From QUBU01 sp014337915 (GTDB lineage: Bacteria; Pseudomonadota; Gammaproteobacteria; Steroidobacterales; GCA-2729495): a stretch of DNA of 64,000 bases. Positions 33,382 through 40,392 of the stretch are shown piece by piece; position 1 is the first letter of the stretch, and every line of letters begins with the position of its first letter. Position numbers and translations under genes: made by a program. The notes under the pieces were generated by a model. The model ran no database searches, was not told the DNA's origin, and saw only the letters and a program-made list of their open reading frames with translations. The stretch is from positions 1 to 64,000 of the forward strand of contig SZOW01000002.1 in assembly GCA_030263395.1 (NCBI GenBank), written 5' to 3'.

Positions 33382-33618
33382 TTACAATGCCGGCGCCAGT
33401 TCGCCCTCTTCGATCTCGGCGATCGCCGCTCGCAACTCCTGCCGTTGCCGGTCAGCCGCCTGCCAGCGTTCGCGGGCCGCGGCCACCCGGTCATCGGCAG
33501 CGGTCAGGGCATCCCTCAGCGACTGGTACTCGGCCCAGGCGGCCGTGGCGTACTCGATGGTGTGGTGCCAGCGGCGCATGAGCTGCTCGAGATCGGTGTC
33601 GGCGTCGATGACGTCCAT
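33382..33618 (-). CDS. Small coiled-coil protein downstream of trpA
   Basis: 78 residues, highly charged, helical: a first helix with WHHTIEYATAAWAEYQSLRDAL and then heptad-like ADDRVAAARERWQAADRQRQELRAAIAEIEEGE. No signal peptide and no family recognised. ATG at 33618 has a good GGAAGGACC site. It follows trpA by 65 bases on the same strand, so it may be the last gene of the trp transcript; that position usually holds accD in other gammaproteobacteria. Confidence 0.6.
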   Translation of the reverse strand: MDVIDADTDLEQLMRRWHHTIEYATAAWAEYQSLRDALTAADDRVAAARERWQAADRQRQELRAAIAEIEEGELAPAL

Positions 33619-33683
33619 GGCGGTCCTTCCGGTGGGCTCCTGGCATTGAGACCACGACCGGATCGTCATGTTCCGGGGCCCGC

Positions 33684-34469
33684 TCAGTGGCGCCGGCTGC
33701 GCAGCGCCTCCAGGAAGGCGACCGGGTCGCGGCGCGCCTCGAGTTCCTCCACCAGGGCAGAGCCGACGATGACACCATCGGCGTGGCCGCCGAGGGCGCG
33801 CACCTGCTCGGCGCTGCGCACGCCGAAGCCGGCGCAGACCGGCAGCGGTGACAGGGCGCGCACCCGGTCGAGGTAGGCGGGCACATCCGCGGGCAGGGCC
33901 CGGGCGCCGCCGGTGACGCCCCTGGAGGTGACGGCGTAGACAAATCCCCGGCTCGCCGCGCAGAGCCGGCGCACCCGCGCCTCCGGCGTGGCCGGAGTGA
34001 CGAGCTGGACCAGTCCCAGGCCGCGTGCGTCCAGGTGCATGCCCAGGTCGCCGGCTTCCTCCAGCGGCAGGTCGGGCACGATGAAGCCGCCCACATGGGC
34101 GGCGCGTGCCGCATCCGCCAGCCGCTCGCCGCCGAGGGCCAGCAGCGGATTGAGATAGCTCATCAGCACCACCGGCGCCGGCAGTTCCCCGGCCTTCTGC
34201 AACTCCGCGAGGATCCAGCGCAGCGACACGCCGCTGGCAATGGCCGCGCGGCTGGCGCGCTGGATGGTGACACCATCGGCCATCGGGTCGCTGAACGGCA
34301 CGCCGACCTCGATGACGTCGGCCACCTCCGCCAGCGCACGCAGGGTCGGAATGAATGCGGAGCGCTCCGGGTAACCGGCGGTGACGAAAGGTATCAACGC
34401 GATCCCGTGGCTGTTGGCTGCATTGCGGATGGCGGCGGTGACGCGCTCGTGTGGCTGGATCTGTGCCAT
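33684..34469 (-). CDS. trpA: Tryptophan synthase alpha chain
   Basis: 261 residues. Cleaves indole-3-glycerol phosphate to indole and glyceraldehyde 3-phosphate and passes indole to TrpB. Shows LIPFVTAGYP, the catalytic Glu in DVIEVGVPFSDPMADG, VPDLPLEEAGDL, and the phosphate-binding GFGVRSAEQV and DGVIVGSALVE. ATG at 34469, 8 bases after trpB. Last trp gene of the operon. Confidence 0.97.
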   Translation of the reverse strand: MAQIQPHERVTAAIRNAANSHGIALIPFVTAGYPERSAFIPTLRALAEVADVIEVGVPFSDPMADGVTIQRASRAAIASGVSLRWILAELQKAGELPAPVVLMSYLNPLLALGGERLADAARAAHVGGFIVPDLPLEEAGDLGMHLDARGLGLVQLVTPATPEARVRRLCAASRGFVYAVTSRGVTGGARALPADVPAYLDRVRALSPLPVCAGFGVRSAEQVRALGGHADGVIVGSALVEELEARRDPVAFLEALRSRRH

Positions 34470-34477
34470 GGCGGGCC

Positions 34478-35722
34478 TCAGTGGTGGCTCGGGGTGGCGG
34501 CCCCCGGGATGGCCTGTGACAGCGTCGGCATGTCCTTGTCGCCACGCCCGGACAGGCCGACGAGGATGCGCCGGCCCGGGTGCTCCCGCGCCCAGCGGCG
34601 CGCGCCTGCCAGCGCATGCGAGGATTCCAGCGCCGGCAGGATGCCCTCGGCCGCACAGCACTCGCGCAGTGCATCGAGCGCCTCGTCATCCGTGGCGCTG
34701 ACGTAGTCGACGCGGCCGATGGCCTGCAGCAGCGCGTGCTCGGGGCCCACGCCCGGATAGTCGAGGCCAGCGGAGACCGAGTGCGTCTCCTGCACCTGGC
34801 CGTCGCCGTCCTGGAGCAGCAGGGAATAGCTGCCGTGGAGCACGCCGGGCTTGCCGCGGCCGATGGTGGCCGAGTGTTCGCCGAGGCCGCTGCCGCGGCC
34901 GCCGGCTTCCACGCCCATCAGTTTTACCGCTGCATCAGCCAGGAAGGGATGGAACAGGCCGATGGCGTTGGAGCCGCCGCCGACGCAGGCCACCGCGATG
35001 TCGGGCAGGCCGCCGGTCAACTCGATGAACTGGGCGCGCGCCTCGCGGCCGATCACCGACTGCAGCTCGCGCACCAGCCAGGGATAGGGATGCGGGCCGA
35101 CCGCGGAGCCGAGCAGGTAGTACGCGCCCTCGGGATCGGCAACCCAGTCGCGGAAGGCTTCGTCAATCGCGGCGCGCAGCGTGCGGTCGCCGCTTTCCAC
35201 CGGCACCACGCGGGCGCCGAGCTGGTGCATGCGCTCCACGTTCGGCGCCTGGCGCTTCACGTCCACCGCACCCATGTACACCGTGCAGGGCAGCCCCACG
35301 CGGGCGCAGGCCGCGGCCGTCGCCACGCCGTGCTGGCCGGCCCCGGTCTCGGCGATGACGCGCGCCGCGCCCAGGCGGCGCGCCAGCAGCGCCTGGCCCA
35401 GCGCGTTGTTGATCTTGTGCGCACCGGTGTGGGCGAGGTCCTCGCGCTTCAGGTAAACCTCCGCGCCCCAGCTGCGGCCGAGGTGGCGTACCGGCGTCAG
35501 CGGCGTGGGCCGGCCCACCCAGTCGCGCAGCTCGCGCCCGAGTTCGGCGGCGAACTGCGCATCGCCGAGGCAACTCCTGACGCCGGCCTCCAGCCGTTCC
35601 AGCGCCGGCATCAGCGTCTCCGGCGCGTAGCGGCCCCCGAAGGGACCAAAGCGCCCGCGGGCATCGGGGAATTCCCCCTGCAGCAGGCGCTGCAACAGCG
35701 CCGCCGCTTGCTGGCTATCCAT
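34478..35722 (-). CDS. trpB: Tryptophan synthase beta chain
   Basis: 414 residues. PLP enzyme joining indole and serine. FGPFGGRYAPETLMPAL at the N terminus, KREDLAHTGAHKINNALGQ with the PLP Lys103, ETGAGQHGVATA, and the PLP phosphate loop CVGGGSNAIG. This is the TrpB1 type that pairs with TrpA. ATG at 35722; the start overlaps the trpF end by 8 bases. Confidence 0.97.
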   Translation of the reverse strand: MDSQQAAALLQRLLQGEFPDARGRFGPFGGRYAPETLMPALERLEAGVRSCLGDAQFAAELGRELRDWVGRPTPLTPVRHLGRSWGAEVYLKREDLAHTGAHKINNALGQALLARRLGAARVIAETGAGQHGVATAAACARVGLPCTVYMGAVDVKRQAPNVERMHQLGARVVPVESGDRTLRAAIDEAFRDWVADPEGAYYLLGSAVGPHPYPWLVRELQSVIGREARAQFIELTGGLPDIAVACVGGGSNAIGLFHPFLADAAVKLMGVEAGGRGSGLGEHSATIGRGKPGVLHGSYSLLLQDGDGQVQETHSVSAGLDYPGVGPEHALLQAIGRVDYVSATDDEALDALRECCAAEGILPALESSHALAGARRWAREHPGRRILVGLSGRGDKDMPTLSQAIPGAATPSHH

Positions 35723-36332
35723 GTCCTGTTCCTTCCTGTTCGGCGCGGCGCACGGCGGCGATGAAGGCCGCGATCTTTCCCGGATCCTTGGCGCCGCGCC
35801 CGGCCTCCACACCACTACTGACATCGACACCCCAGGGCCGCACGCGCTGGATGGCGGCACCGACGTTGCCCGGATGCAGGCCGCCGGCCAGCAGCAGCGC
35901 GGTGCGGGTCGCCAGGCTGCGCGCGCGTTCCCAGTCCGGGCTGCGGCCGGTGCCGCTGTCGGCTGACTCGAACAGCACGCGCTCCTCGCGGCAGACCGCC
36001 GCGCTGTCGAGGTCCGGCACATCGCGGTACACGGGCAGCCGCCCGACACCGGCCGGCAGCTCCAGCCGCGCGAAATCACCGGCATCCACCTGCAGCCAAT
36101 CCGGGCGCAGCACCCTTGCCACCTCGTTCCACAACGCCGGCTCCGGGTGGCGCATCACCGCCACCCGCAGGATGCCGGCGGGCACGATCGCAGCGAGCTG
36201 CGCCGCCTCTGCGGGCGTGACCTGCCGGGGCGAAGCGCTGAACACGAAGCCGACTGCATCGGCGCCGGCCTCGATGGCCGCGCGCAACCCTTCGGTCGTG
36301 CGCAGGCCGCAGATCTTGACGAACACCCGCAT
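35715..36332 (-). CDS. trpF: Phosphoribosylanthranilate isomerase
   Basis: 205 residues. (beta/alpha)8 barrel that isomerises phosphoribosylanthranilate. KICGLRTTEGLRAAIEAGADAVGFVFSASPRQV contains the catalytic Cys; the general acid Asp lies in DVSSGVE, and LLLAGGLHPGNVGAAI binds phosphate. ATG at 36332, one base after the trpC stop. A separate gene, not fused to trpC as in enterics. Confidence 0.95.
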   Translation of the reverse strand: MRVFVKICGLRTTEGLRAAIEAGADAVGFVFSASPRQVTPAEAAQLAAIVPAGILRVAVMRHPEPALWNEVARVLRPDWLQVDAGDFARLELPAGVGRLPVYRDVPDLDSAAVCREERVLFESADSGTGRSPDWERARSLATRTALLLAGGLHPGNVGAAIQRVRPWGVDVSSGVEAGRGAKDPGKIAAFIAAVRRAEQEGTGHG

Positions 36333-36333
36333 C

Positions 36334-37197
36334 TCAGCGGGCCCGGGCCGCAGGGCTGCGCAGCGCAGCGCGACCGGCAGCGAGCAGCGCGGCGGCGCTG
36401 GTGACGACATCACCCGAGCGCATGAGCGCGGTGCCGACCAGCGCCAGGCGATAACCCAGCGCGGCGACCTCGCCGGCCTGGGCCGGGGTCTCGATACCGC
36501 TTTCCGCGACCCAGGGCAGCGCCACCGGCAGCAGCGGGGCAAGCGTCGCGAAACGTCCGGTGTCCACCCGCAGCGTGCGCAGGTCGCGACAGTTCACGCC
36601 GAGCAGCACGCGCCCCTGGCCTGCAGGCGTGGCAGCCGCGGCCAGCACGGCCGGCTGGCAACGCGCGAGGTCATCGGCCCCGAAGACCTCCACCAGCACG
36701 AACAGGCCGAGTTCGAGCGCGCAGGCCAGCATGGCCTCGAGTTGCCGGGGTTCGAGCATCGCGGCGATCAGCAACACCCCGGCCGCGCCCGCTGCGCGCG
36801 CCTCCAGCACCTGATAAGGGCTGACCAGGAAGTCCTTGCGCATCACGGGCAGCGCCGGCAGCGCGGTCGTGACCGCCTCGAGGTCCGCGAGGTCACCGGC
36901 GAACTCCTCGGGCTCGGTCAGCACCGACACCACCAGCGCGCCGGCCCGCGCATAGAGCCCGGCCTGGTCCATCGGCGACAGCGATGCGGCCGCCAGCTGG
37001 CCGGCCGAAGGCGAACGCCGCTTGACCTCGGCGATCAGGTGGAAAGCCGCAGCGTCGAAGCGCGGCGCGGGCGGGGCCGGCAGCGCCGACACATGACGGC
37101 GCAGCGCTGCTTCATCGATGCGCGCACGCGCCTGCTCGCAGCGGCGCTGGCTCGCCGCCGCCATGCGCTCGAGGAAGTTGCCCGCAACGCCGCTCAT
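36334..37197 (-). CDS. trpC: Indole-3-glycerol phosphate synthase
   Basis: 287 residues, slightly longer than the usual 260-270. The signature IAEVKRRSPSAGQL, LTEPEEFAGDLADL, PVMRKDFLVSPYQVLEARAAGA, GVNCRDLRTLRVD and VAESGIETPAQ follow in order. ATG at 37197 overlaps the end of trpD (ATGA). Separate from trpF. Confidence 0.96.
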   Translation of the reverse strand: MSGVAGNFLERMAAASQRRCEQARARIDEAALRRHVSALPAPPAPRFDAAAFHLIAEVKRRSPSAGQLAAASLSPMDQAGLYARAGALVVSVLTEPEEFAGDLADLEAVTTALPALPVMRKDFLVSPYQVLEARAAGAAGVLLIAAMLEPRQLEAMLACALELGLFVLVEVFGADDLARCQPAVLAAAATPAGQGRVLLGVNCRDLRTLRVDTGRFATLAPLLPVALPWVAESGIETPAQAGEVAALGYRLALVGTALMRSGDVVTSAAALLAAGRAALRSPAARAR

Positions 37198-38225
37198 GGC
37201 GCGCTCCCGCGAAAGCGGCGCAGCCGTTCCAGCAGCGCCGCGCCGGCACCGGCATCGAGCGCGCGACGAGCGGCTTCCACGCCGCGCCGCAGGCCGCGGC
37301 GGCGGCCGGTCAGCTCCAGCACCAGGCCGGCGCCGAGTACCAGTGCCTCGCGATGCGGGCCCCGGTCGCGGCCGCTGAGCACCGCCTCCAGCGCCTGGGC
37401 GTTGTCCCTGGCGTCGCCGCCCGCCAGCCCCGCCGGCGTGCAGGGCGTGATGCCATAGCGGACCGGGTCGCGGCGCTGACGCCGCACGCGACCGGGCTGC
37501 ACGTCGAACAGCGTGAACGGCCCGCAGGGCGTGGCCTCGTCCCAGCCGGGCTCGCCGTGGACCACGAAGCAGCGGCTGATGGGCATGCCGGCGAGCGCCT
37601 CGGCCATCAGCCTGGCGGTGGGCAGGTCGAAGGCGCCGATGAGGCCGAAGGGTGGCGCGGCGGGATTGGTCAGCGGCCCGAGCACGTTGAACACCGTGCG
37701 GATACCGAGCGCGCGGCGTACCGGGGCCAGGGCCTTCATGGCCGGATGGAAATTCGGCGCGAACAGGAAGGTGAAGCCGCAGCTCTCGAGGCAGGCCAGC
37801 GCCTCGGCCGGATCGCGGGCCAGCGGCACGCCAAGCGCCTCCAGAACGTCGGCGCTGCCCGAGCGCGACGACACCGAACGGTTGCCATGCTTCACCACCG
37901 GCACGCCGCAGGCGGCGGCGAGCAGCGATGCGCCGGTGGAAATATTGAGGCTGCCGGAGCCGTCGCCGCCGGTGCCCACCACATCGGCCGCAGCCAGGCC
38001 GGCGGGCAGCTCCACGCGCCGTGCCAGCTGGCGCATGCCGCCGGCAAAGCCGCGCAGTTCCCCGGCGGTCTCGCCCTTGGCGCGCAACGCCGCCAGCACC
38101 GCGCCGGAGAGCGCGGGGGCCAGCGCCTCGTCGGCCAGCGCCTGCAGCAGCCGGGCCGCCTCGTCCTCGTCCAGGGCCTGGCGCCCCAGCAGTTTCTCCA
38201 GCGCTGCGTTGACCGCCTGGCTCAT
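37194..38225 (-). CDS. trpD: Anthranilate phosphoribosyltransferase
   Basis: 343 residues. Transfers phosphoribose from PRPP to anthranilate. The glycine loop VGTGGDGSGSLNISTGA, VVKHGNRSVSSRSGSADVLEALG and PNFHPAMKALAPVRRALGIRTVFNVLGPLTNPA are all present. Not fused to TrpG. ATG at 38225 overlaps trpG by 4 bases. Confidence 0.97.
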   Translation of the reverse strand: MSQAVNAALEKLLGRQALDEDEAARLLQALADEALAPALSGAVLAALRAKGETAGELRGFAGGMRQLARRVELPAGLAAADVVGTGGDGSGSLNISTGASLLAAACGVPVVKHGNRSVSSRSGSADVLEALGVPLARDPAEALACLESCGFTFLFAPNFHPAMKALAPVRRALGIRTVFNVLGPLTNPAAPPFGLIGAFDLPTARLMAEALAGMPISRCFVVHGEPGWDEATPCGPFTLFDVQPGRVRRQRRDPVRYGITPCTPAGLAGGDARDNAQALEAVLSGRDRGPHREALVLGAGLVLELTGRRRGLRRGVEAARRALDAGAGAALLERLRRFRGSAP

Positions 38226-38803
38226 GCCGGCCGCAGTTCCAGGAAATTGGCCATGAGCTGGTTGCCGGCGGGCGTCAGCACGCTCTCGGGGTGGAACTGC
38301 ACGCCCTCGAGCGGCAGGCTGCGGTGGCGCACGCCCATGATTTCGCCGCGCTCGGTGCGGGCGCTGACTTCCAGCACCGCCGGCATGCTGGCGTCCTCGG
38401 CGCTCAGCGAGTGGTAGCGCCCGGCCTCGAAGGGGTTGTCGAGGCCGGCGAACACGCCGCGGCCATCGTGGCTCACCAGCGAGGTCTTGCCGTGCATGAG
38501 GCGTGGCGCGGCGACGATGCGGCCACCGAAATGCTGCACCAGGCTCTGGTGCCCGAGGCAGACGCCGAACAGCGGCACGCGCTGCTCGAAGACCGCGATC
38601 ATCGCCAGCGACAGGCCCGCGTCCTCCGGCCGGCCCGGCCCGGGCGAGATGCACACGTGGCTGGGGGCCAGGGCCAGCGCCTGCTCCACCGTGATCTCGT
38701 CGTTGCGGAACACCTGCACGTCGGCGCCCAGCACCAGGAAGGCCTGCACCAGGTTGTAGGTGAAGGAGTCGTAGTTGTCGATCAGCAGCAGCTTCGGCTT
38801 CAC
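38222..38803 (-). CDS. trpG: Anthranilate synthase glutamine amidotransferase TrpG
   Basis: 193 residues. Class I amidotransferase: LLIDNYDSFTYNLVQ, SPGPGRPEDAG, the nucleophile Cys82 in GVCLGHQ, and the His-Glu pair in VQFHPES. Supplies ammonia to TrpE; in many bacteria the same protein also serves PabB. ATG at 38803 overlaps the trpE end by 4 bases. Confidence 0.97.
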   Translation of the reverse strand: MKPKLLLIDNYDSFTYNLVQAFLVLGADVQVFRNDEITVEQALALAPSHVCISPGPGRPEDAGLSLAMIAVFEQRVPLFGVCLGHQSLVQHFGGRIVAAPRLMHGKTSLVSHDGRGVFAGLDNPFEAGRYHSLSAEDASMPAVLEVSARTERGEIMGVRHRSLPLEGVQFHPESVLTPAGNQLMANFLELRPA

Positions 38804-40191
38804 AGCCCGCCCTCCGCCATGGCCAGCGCACGGCGCAGGATCGCGCTCTTGGCCAGCACTTCCTGGTACTCGCTCTCCGGCACGCTGTCGGCGACGATGC
38901 CGGCACCGGCCTGATAGCTGTAGTGACCGCCGCTGAACACCAGCGTGCGGATGGTGATGGCCTGGTCCATGTCGCCGTTGTTGCCGAAGTAGCCGACGGT
39001 TCCCGCATACAGCCCGCGGCGCACCGGCTCGAGTTCGTCGATCAGTTCCATGGCCCGCACCTTGGGCGCACCCACCAGCGTGCCGGCCGGGAAGGCCGCG
39101 GCGAACAGGTCGAAGGCATCGCGGCCCGGCGCGAGCTGTCCCTGCACGCCGCTGACGATGTGCATGACATGGCTGTAGCGCTCGATGGCCTTGTAGGGAT
39201 CGACGTGGACCGAACCCGGCACCGCGACCCGCCCGAGGTCGTTGCGCGCCAGGTCCACCAGCATCACATGCTCGGCGTTCTCCTTGGCATCGGCGCGCAG
39301 GCTCGCCTCCAGCGCCAGGTCGGCGGCGCTGTCGTCCCCGCGCGGCCGGGTGCCGGCGATCGGGCGCAGCGCCGCACGGCCGCCGCGCAGGCGCACCAGC
39401 GCTTCCGGTGAGGAGCCGGCCACCTGCACCTCGCCGAGGTCGAGGAAGAACATGTAGGGCGAGGGGTTGATCAGCCGCATGGCGCGGTAGGTCTCGAAGG
39501 GCGAGAGGCTGTGCTCGCCGGCAAAGCGTACCGAGAGCACCAGCTGGTACACGTCGCCGAGCGAGATCGAATGCCGGGCGCGCTCCACCGCGGCACGGAA
39601 TTCCTCACCACTGAAGCTCTGCACCGCGGGCCCGTGGCGCTGCTCCGGGACTGGTGCCGGCAGCGGGCCGCGCAGCAGCCGCATCACCTGCTGGCGCAGG
39701 CTGGCGCGTTCGCCCTCGCTGCCCGCATGCAGCAACGCGATGCGCCGCGTGAGGTGGTCGAAGACCAGCAGCGAATCCGTGGCCAGGTAGGCGGCCTCCG
39801 GCACGGCGGGCAGCGCTGCACCCGCGGGCGGGTGCGGTAGCTTTTCGAAGTGGCGCACGATGTCGTAGCCGGCGACTCCCACCAGGCCGCCCGCGAAAGG
39901 CAGTTCCGGCACCTCCGGCGCCAGGCGCGGCGTGGCGGCCAGCGCCGCGCGCAGGGCATCGAGCAGCGCATCGCGGCCGGGGGCGAGCGGACGCAGGGCA
40001 CCATTGATGCGCAGCCCCTGCGCGTCGAGGCGCAGCTCGCTGGCGCCGCCAAAGCCGAGGAAGGAGTAGCGCGCCAGCTGGAAGCCGCCCTCCACGCTCT
40101 CGAGCAGGAAGCGCGGCCGCAACGGCGCCAGCTTCAGGAACGTGGACACCGGGGTGTCCAGGTCCGCGGCGATGTCAAATGGTCCTTGCAT
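38800..40191 (-). CDS. trpE: Anthranilate synthase component I
   Basis: 463 residues, somewhat shorter than E. coli TrpE. Converts chorismate and ammonia to anthranilate. The feedback-binding LLES motif (RPRFLLESVEGG), the core PSPYMFFLDLGEVQVAGSSPEALVR, RPIAGTRPRG, and GAPKVRAMELIDELEPVRRGLYAGTVGY are visible. The ATG at 40191 is the only possible start because a TGA immediately precedes it in frame; GAGG lies 3 bases upstream. First structural gene of the operon, preceded by an attenuator. Confidence 0.96.
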   Translation of the reverse strand: MQGPFDIAADLDTPVSTFLKLAPLRPRFLLESVEGGFQLARYSFLGFGGASELRLDAQGLRINGALRPLAPGRDALLDALRAALAATPRLAPEVPELPFAGGLVGVAGYDIVRHFEKLPHPPAGAALPAVPEAAYLATDSLLVFDHLTRRIALLHAGSEGERASLRQQVMRLLRGPLPAPVPEQRHGPAVQSFSGEEFRAAVERARHSISLGDVYQLVLSVRFAGEHSLSPFETYRAMRLINPSPYMFFLDLGEVQVAGSSPEALVRLRGGRAALRPIAGTRPRGDDSAADLALEASLRADAKENAEHVMLVDLARNDLGRVAVPGSVHVDPYKAIERYSHVMHIVSGVQGQLAPGRDAFDLFAAAFPAGTLVGAPKVRAMELIDELEPVRRGLYAGTVGYFGNNGDMDQAITIRTLVFSGGHYSYQAGAGIVADSVPESEYQEVLAKSAILRRALAMAEGGL

Positions 40192-40233
40192 TCACCTCAT
40201 CCATGGCTGGTGCCCGCATTTCCTCCGGGCAAC

Positions 40234-40266
40234 AAAAAACCCATCCCCGCTGCCGCGAAGATGGGT
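40234..40266 (-). terminator. trp attenuator (intrinsic terminator)
   Basis: On the minus strand ACCCATC (40266-40260) and GATGGGT (40245-40239) form the terminator stem, followed by six T (40239-40234). It lies between the leader peptide and trpE. The competing antiterminator is GGGTTGCTGGCT (40304-40293) with GGCCAATGACCC (40274-40263), 11 of 12 positions paired including wobbles; it shares 4 bases with the terminator stem. The upstream 1:2 hairpin is ACCCTCTCC/GGAGGGGGT (40320-40301). Confidence 0.88.
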
Positions 40267-40290
40267 CATTGGCCGGACGAACGACAGCTG

Positions 40291-40356
40291 CTAGCCAGCA
40301 ACCCCCTCCGCGGAGAGGGTGCGCCACCAGCGACCGGTTTCGTTCACGGAAAACAT
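40291..40356 (-). CDS. trpL: trp operon leader peptide
   Basis: 21 residues, MFSVNETGRWWRTLSAEGVAG, with two adjacent Trp codons (TGG TGG at 40329-40324) placed just before the 1:2 hairpin. A ribosome stalled there would cover strand 1 and free strand 2 for the antiterminator. No Shine-Dalgarno site precedes the ATG; the promoter's predicted start point is only one or two bases before it, so it may be translated from a leaderless transcript. Too short for standard gene calling. Confidence 0.8.
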   Translation of the reverse strand: MFSVNETGRWWRTLSAEGVAG

Positions 40357-40363
40357 GCGGGGC

Positions 40364-40392
40364 AGTATCCATGCCCCCCGCGGGGAGGTCAA
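40364..40392 (-). promoter_or_regulatory. trp operon promoter
   Basis: TTGACC (40392-40387) and GATACT (40369-40364) with a 17-base spacer. The -35 overlaps the last codons of the upstream RNR-like gene. Predicted start near 40357. No obvious palindromic TrpR operator was recognised in it. Confidence 0.65.

Noticed and set aside
40175..40219. 14-codon reading frame after a GGAGG sequence, overlapping the trpE start
   Set aside because: The GGAGG is only two bases from its ATG, too close for good initiation, and a hairpin (GCCCG/CGGGC) covers it. A role in coupling to trpE cannot be excluded but is not supported.
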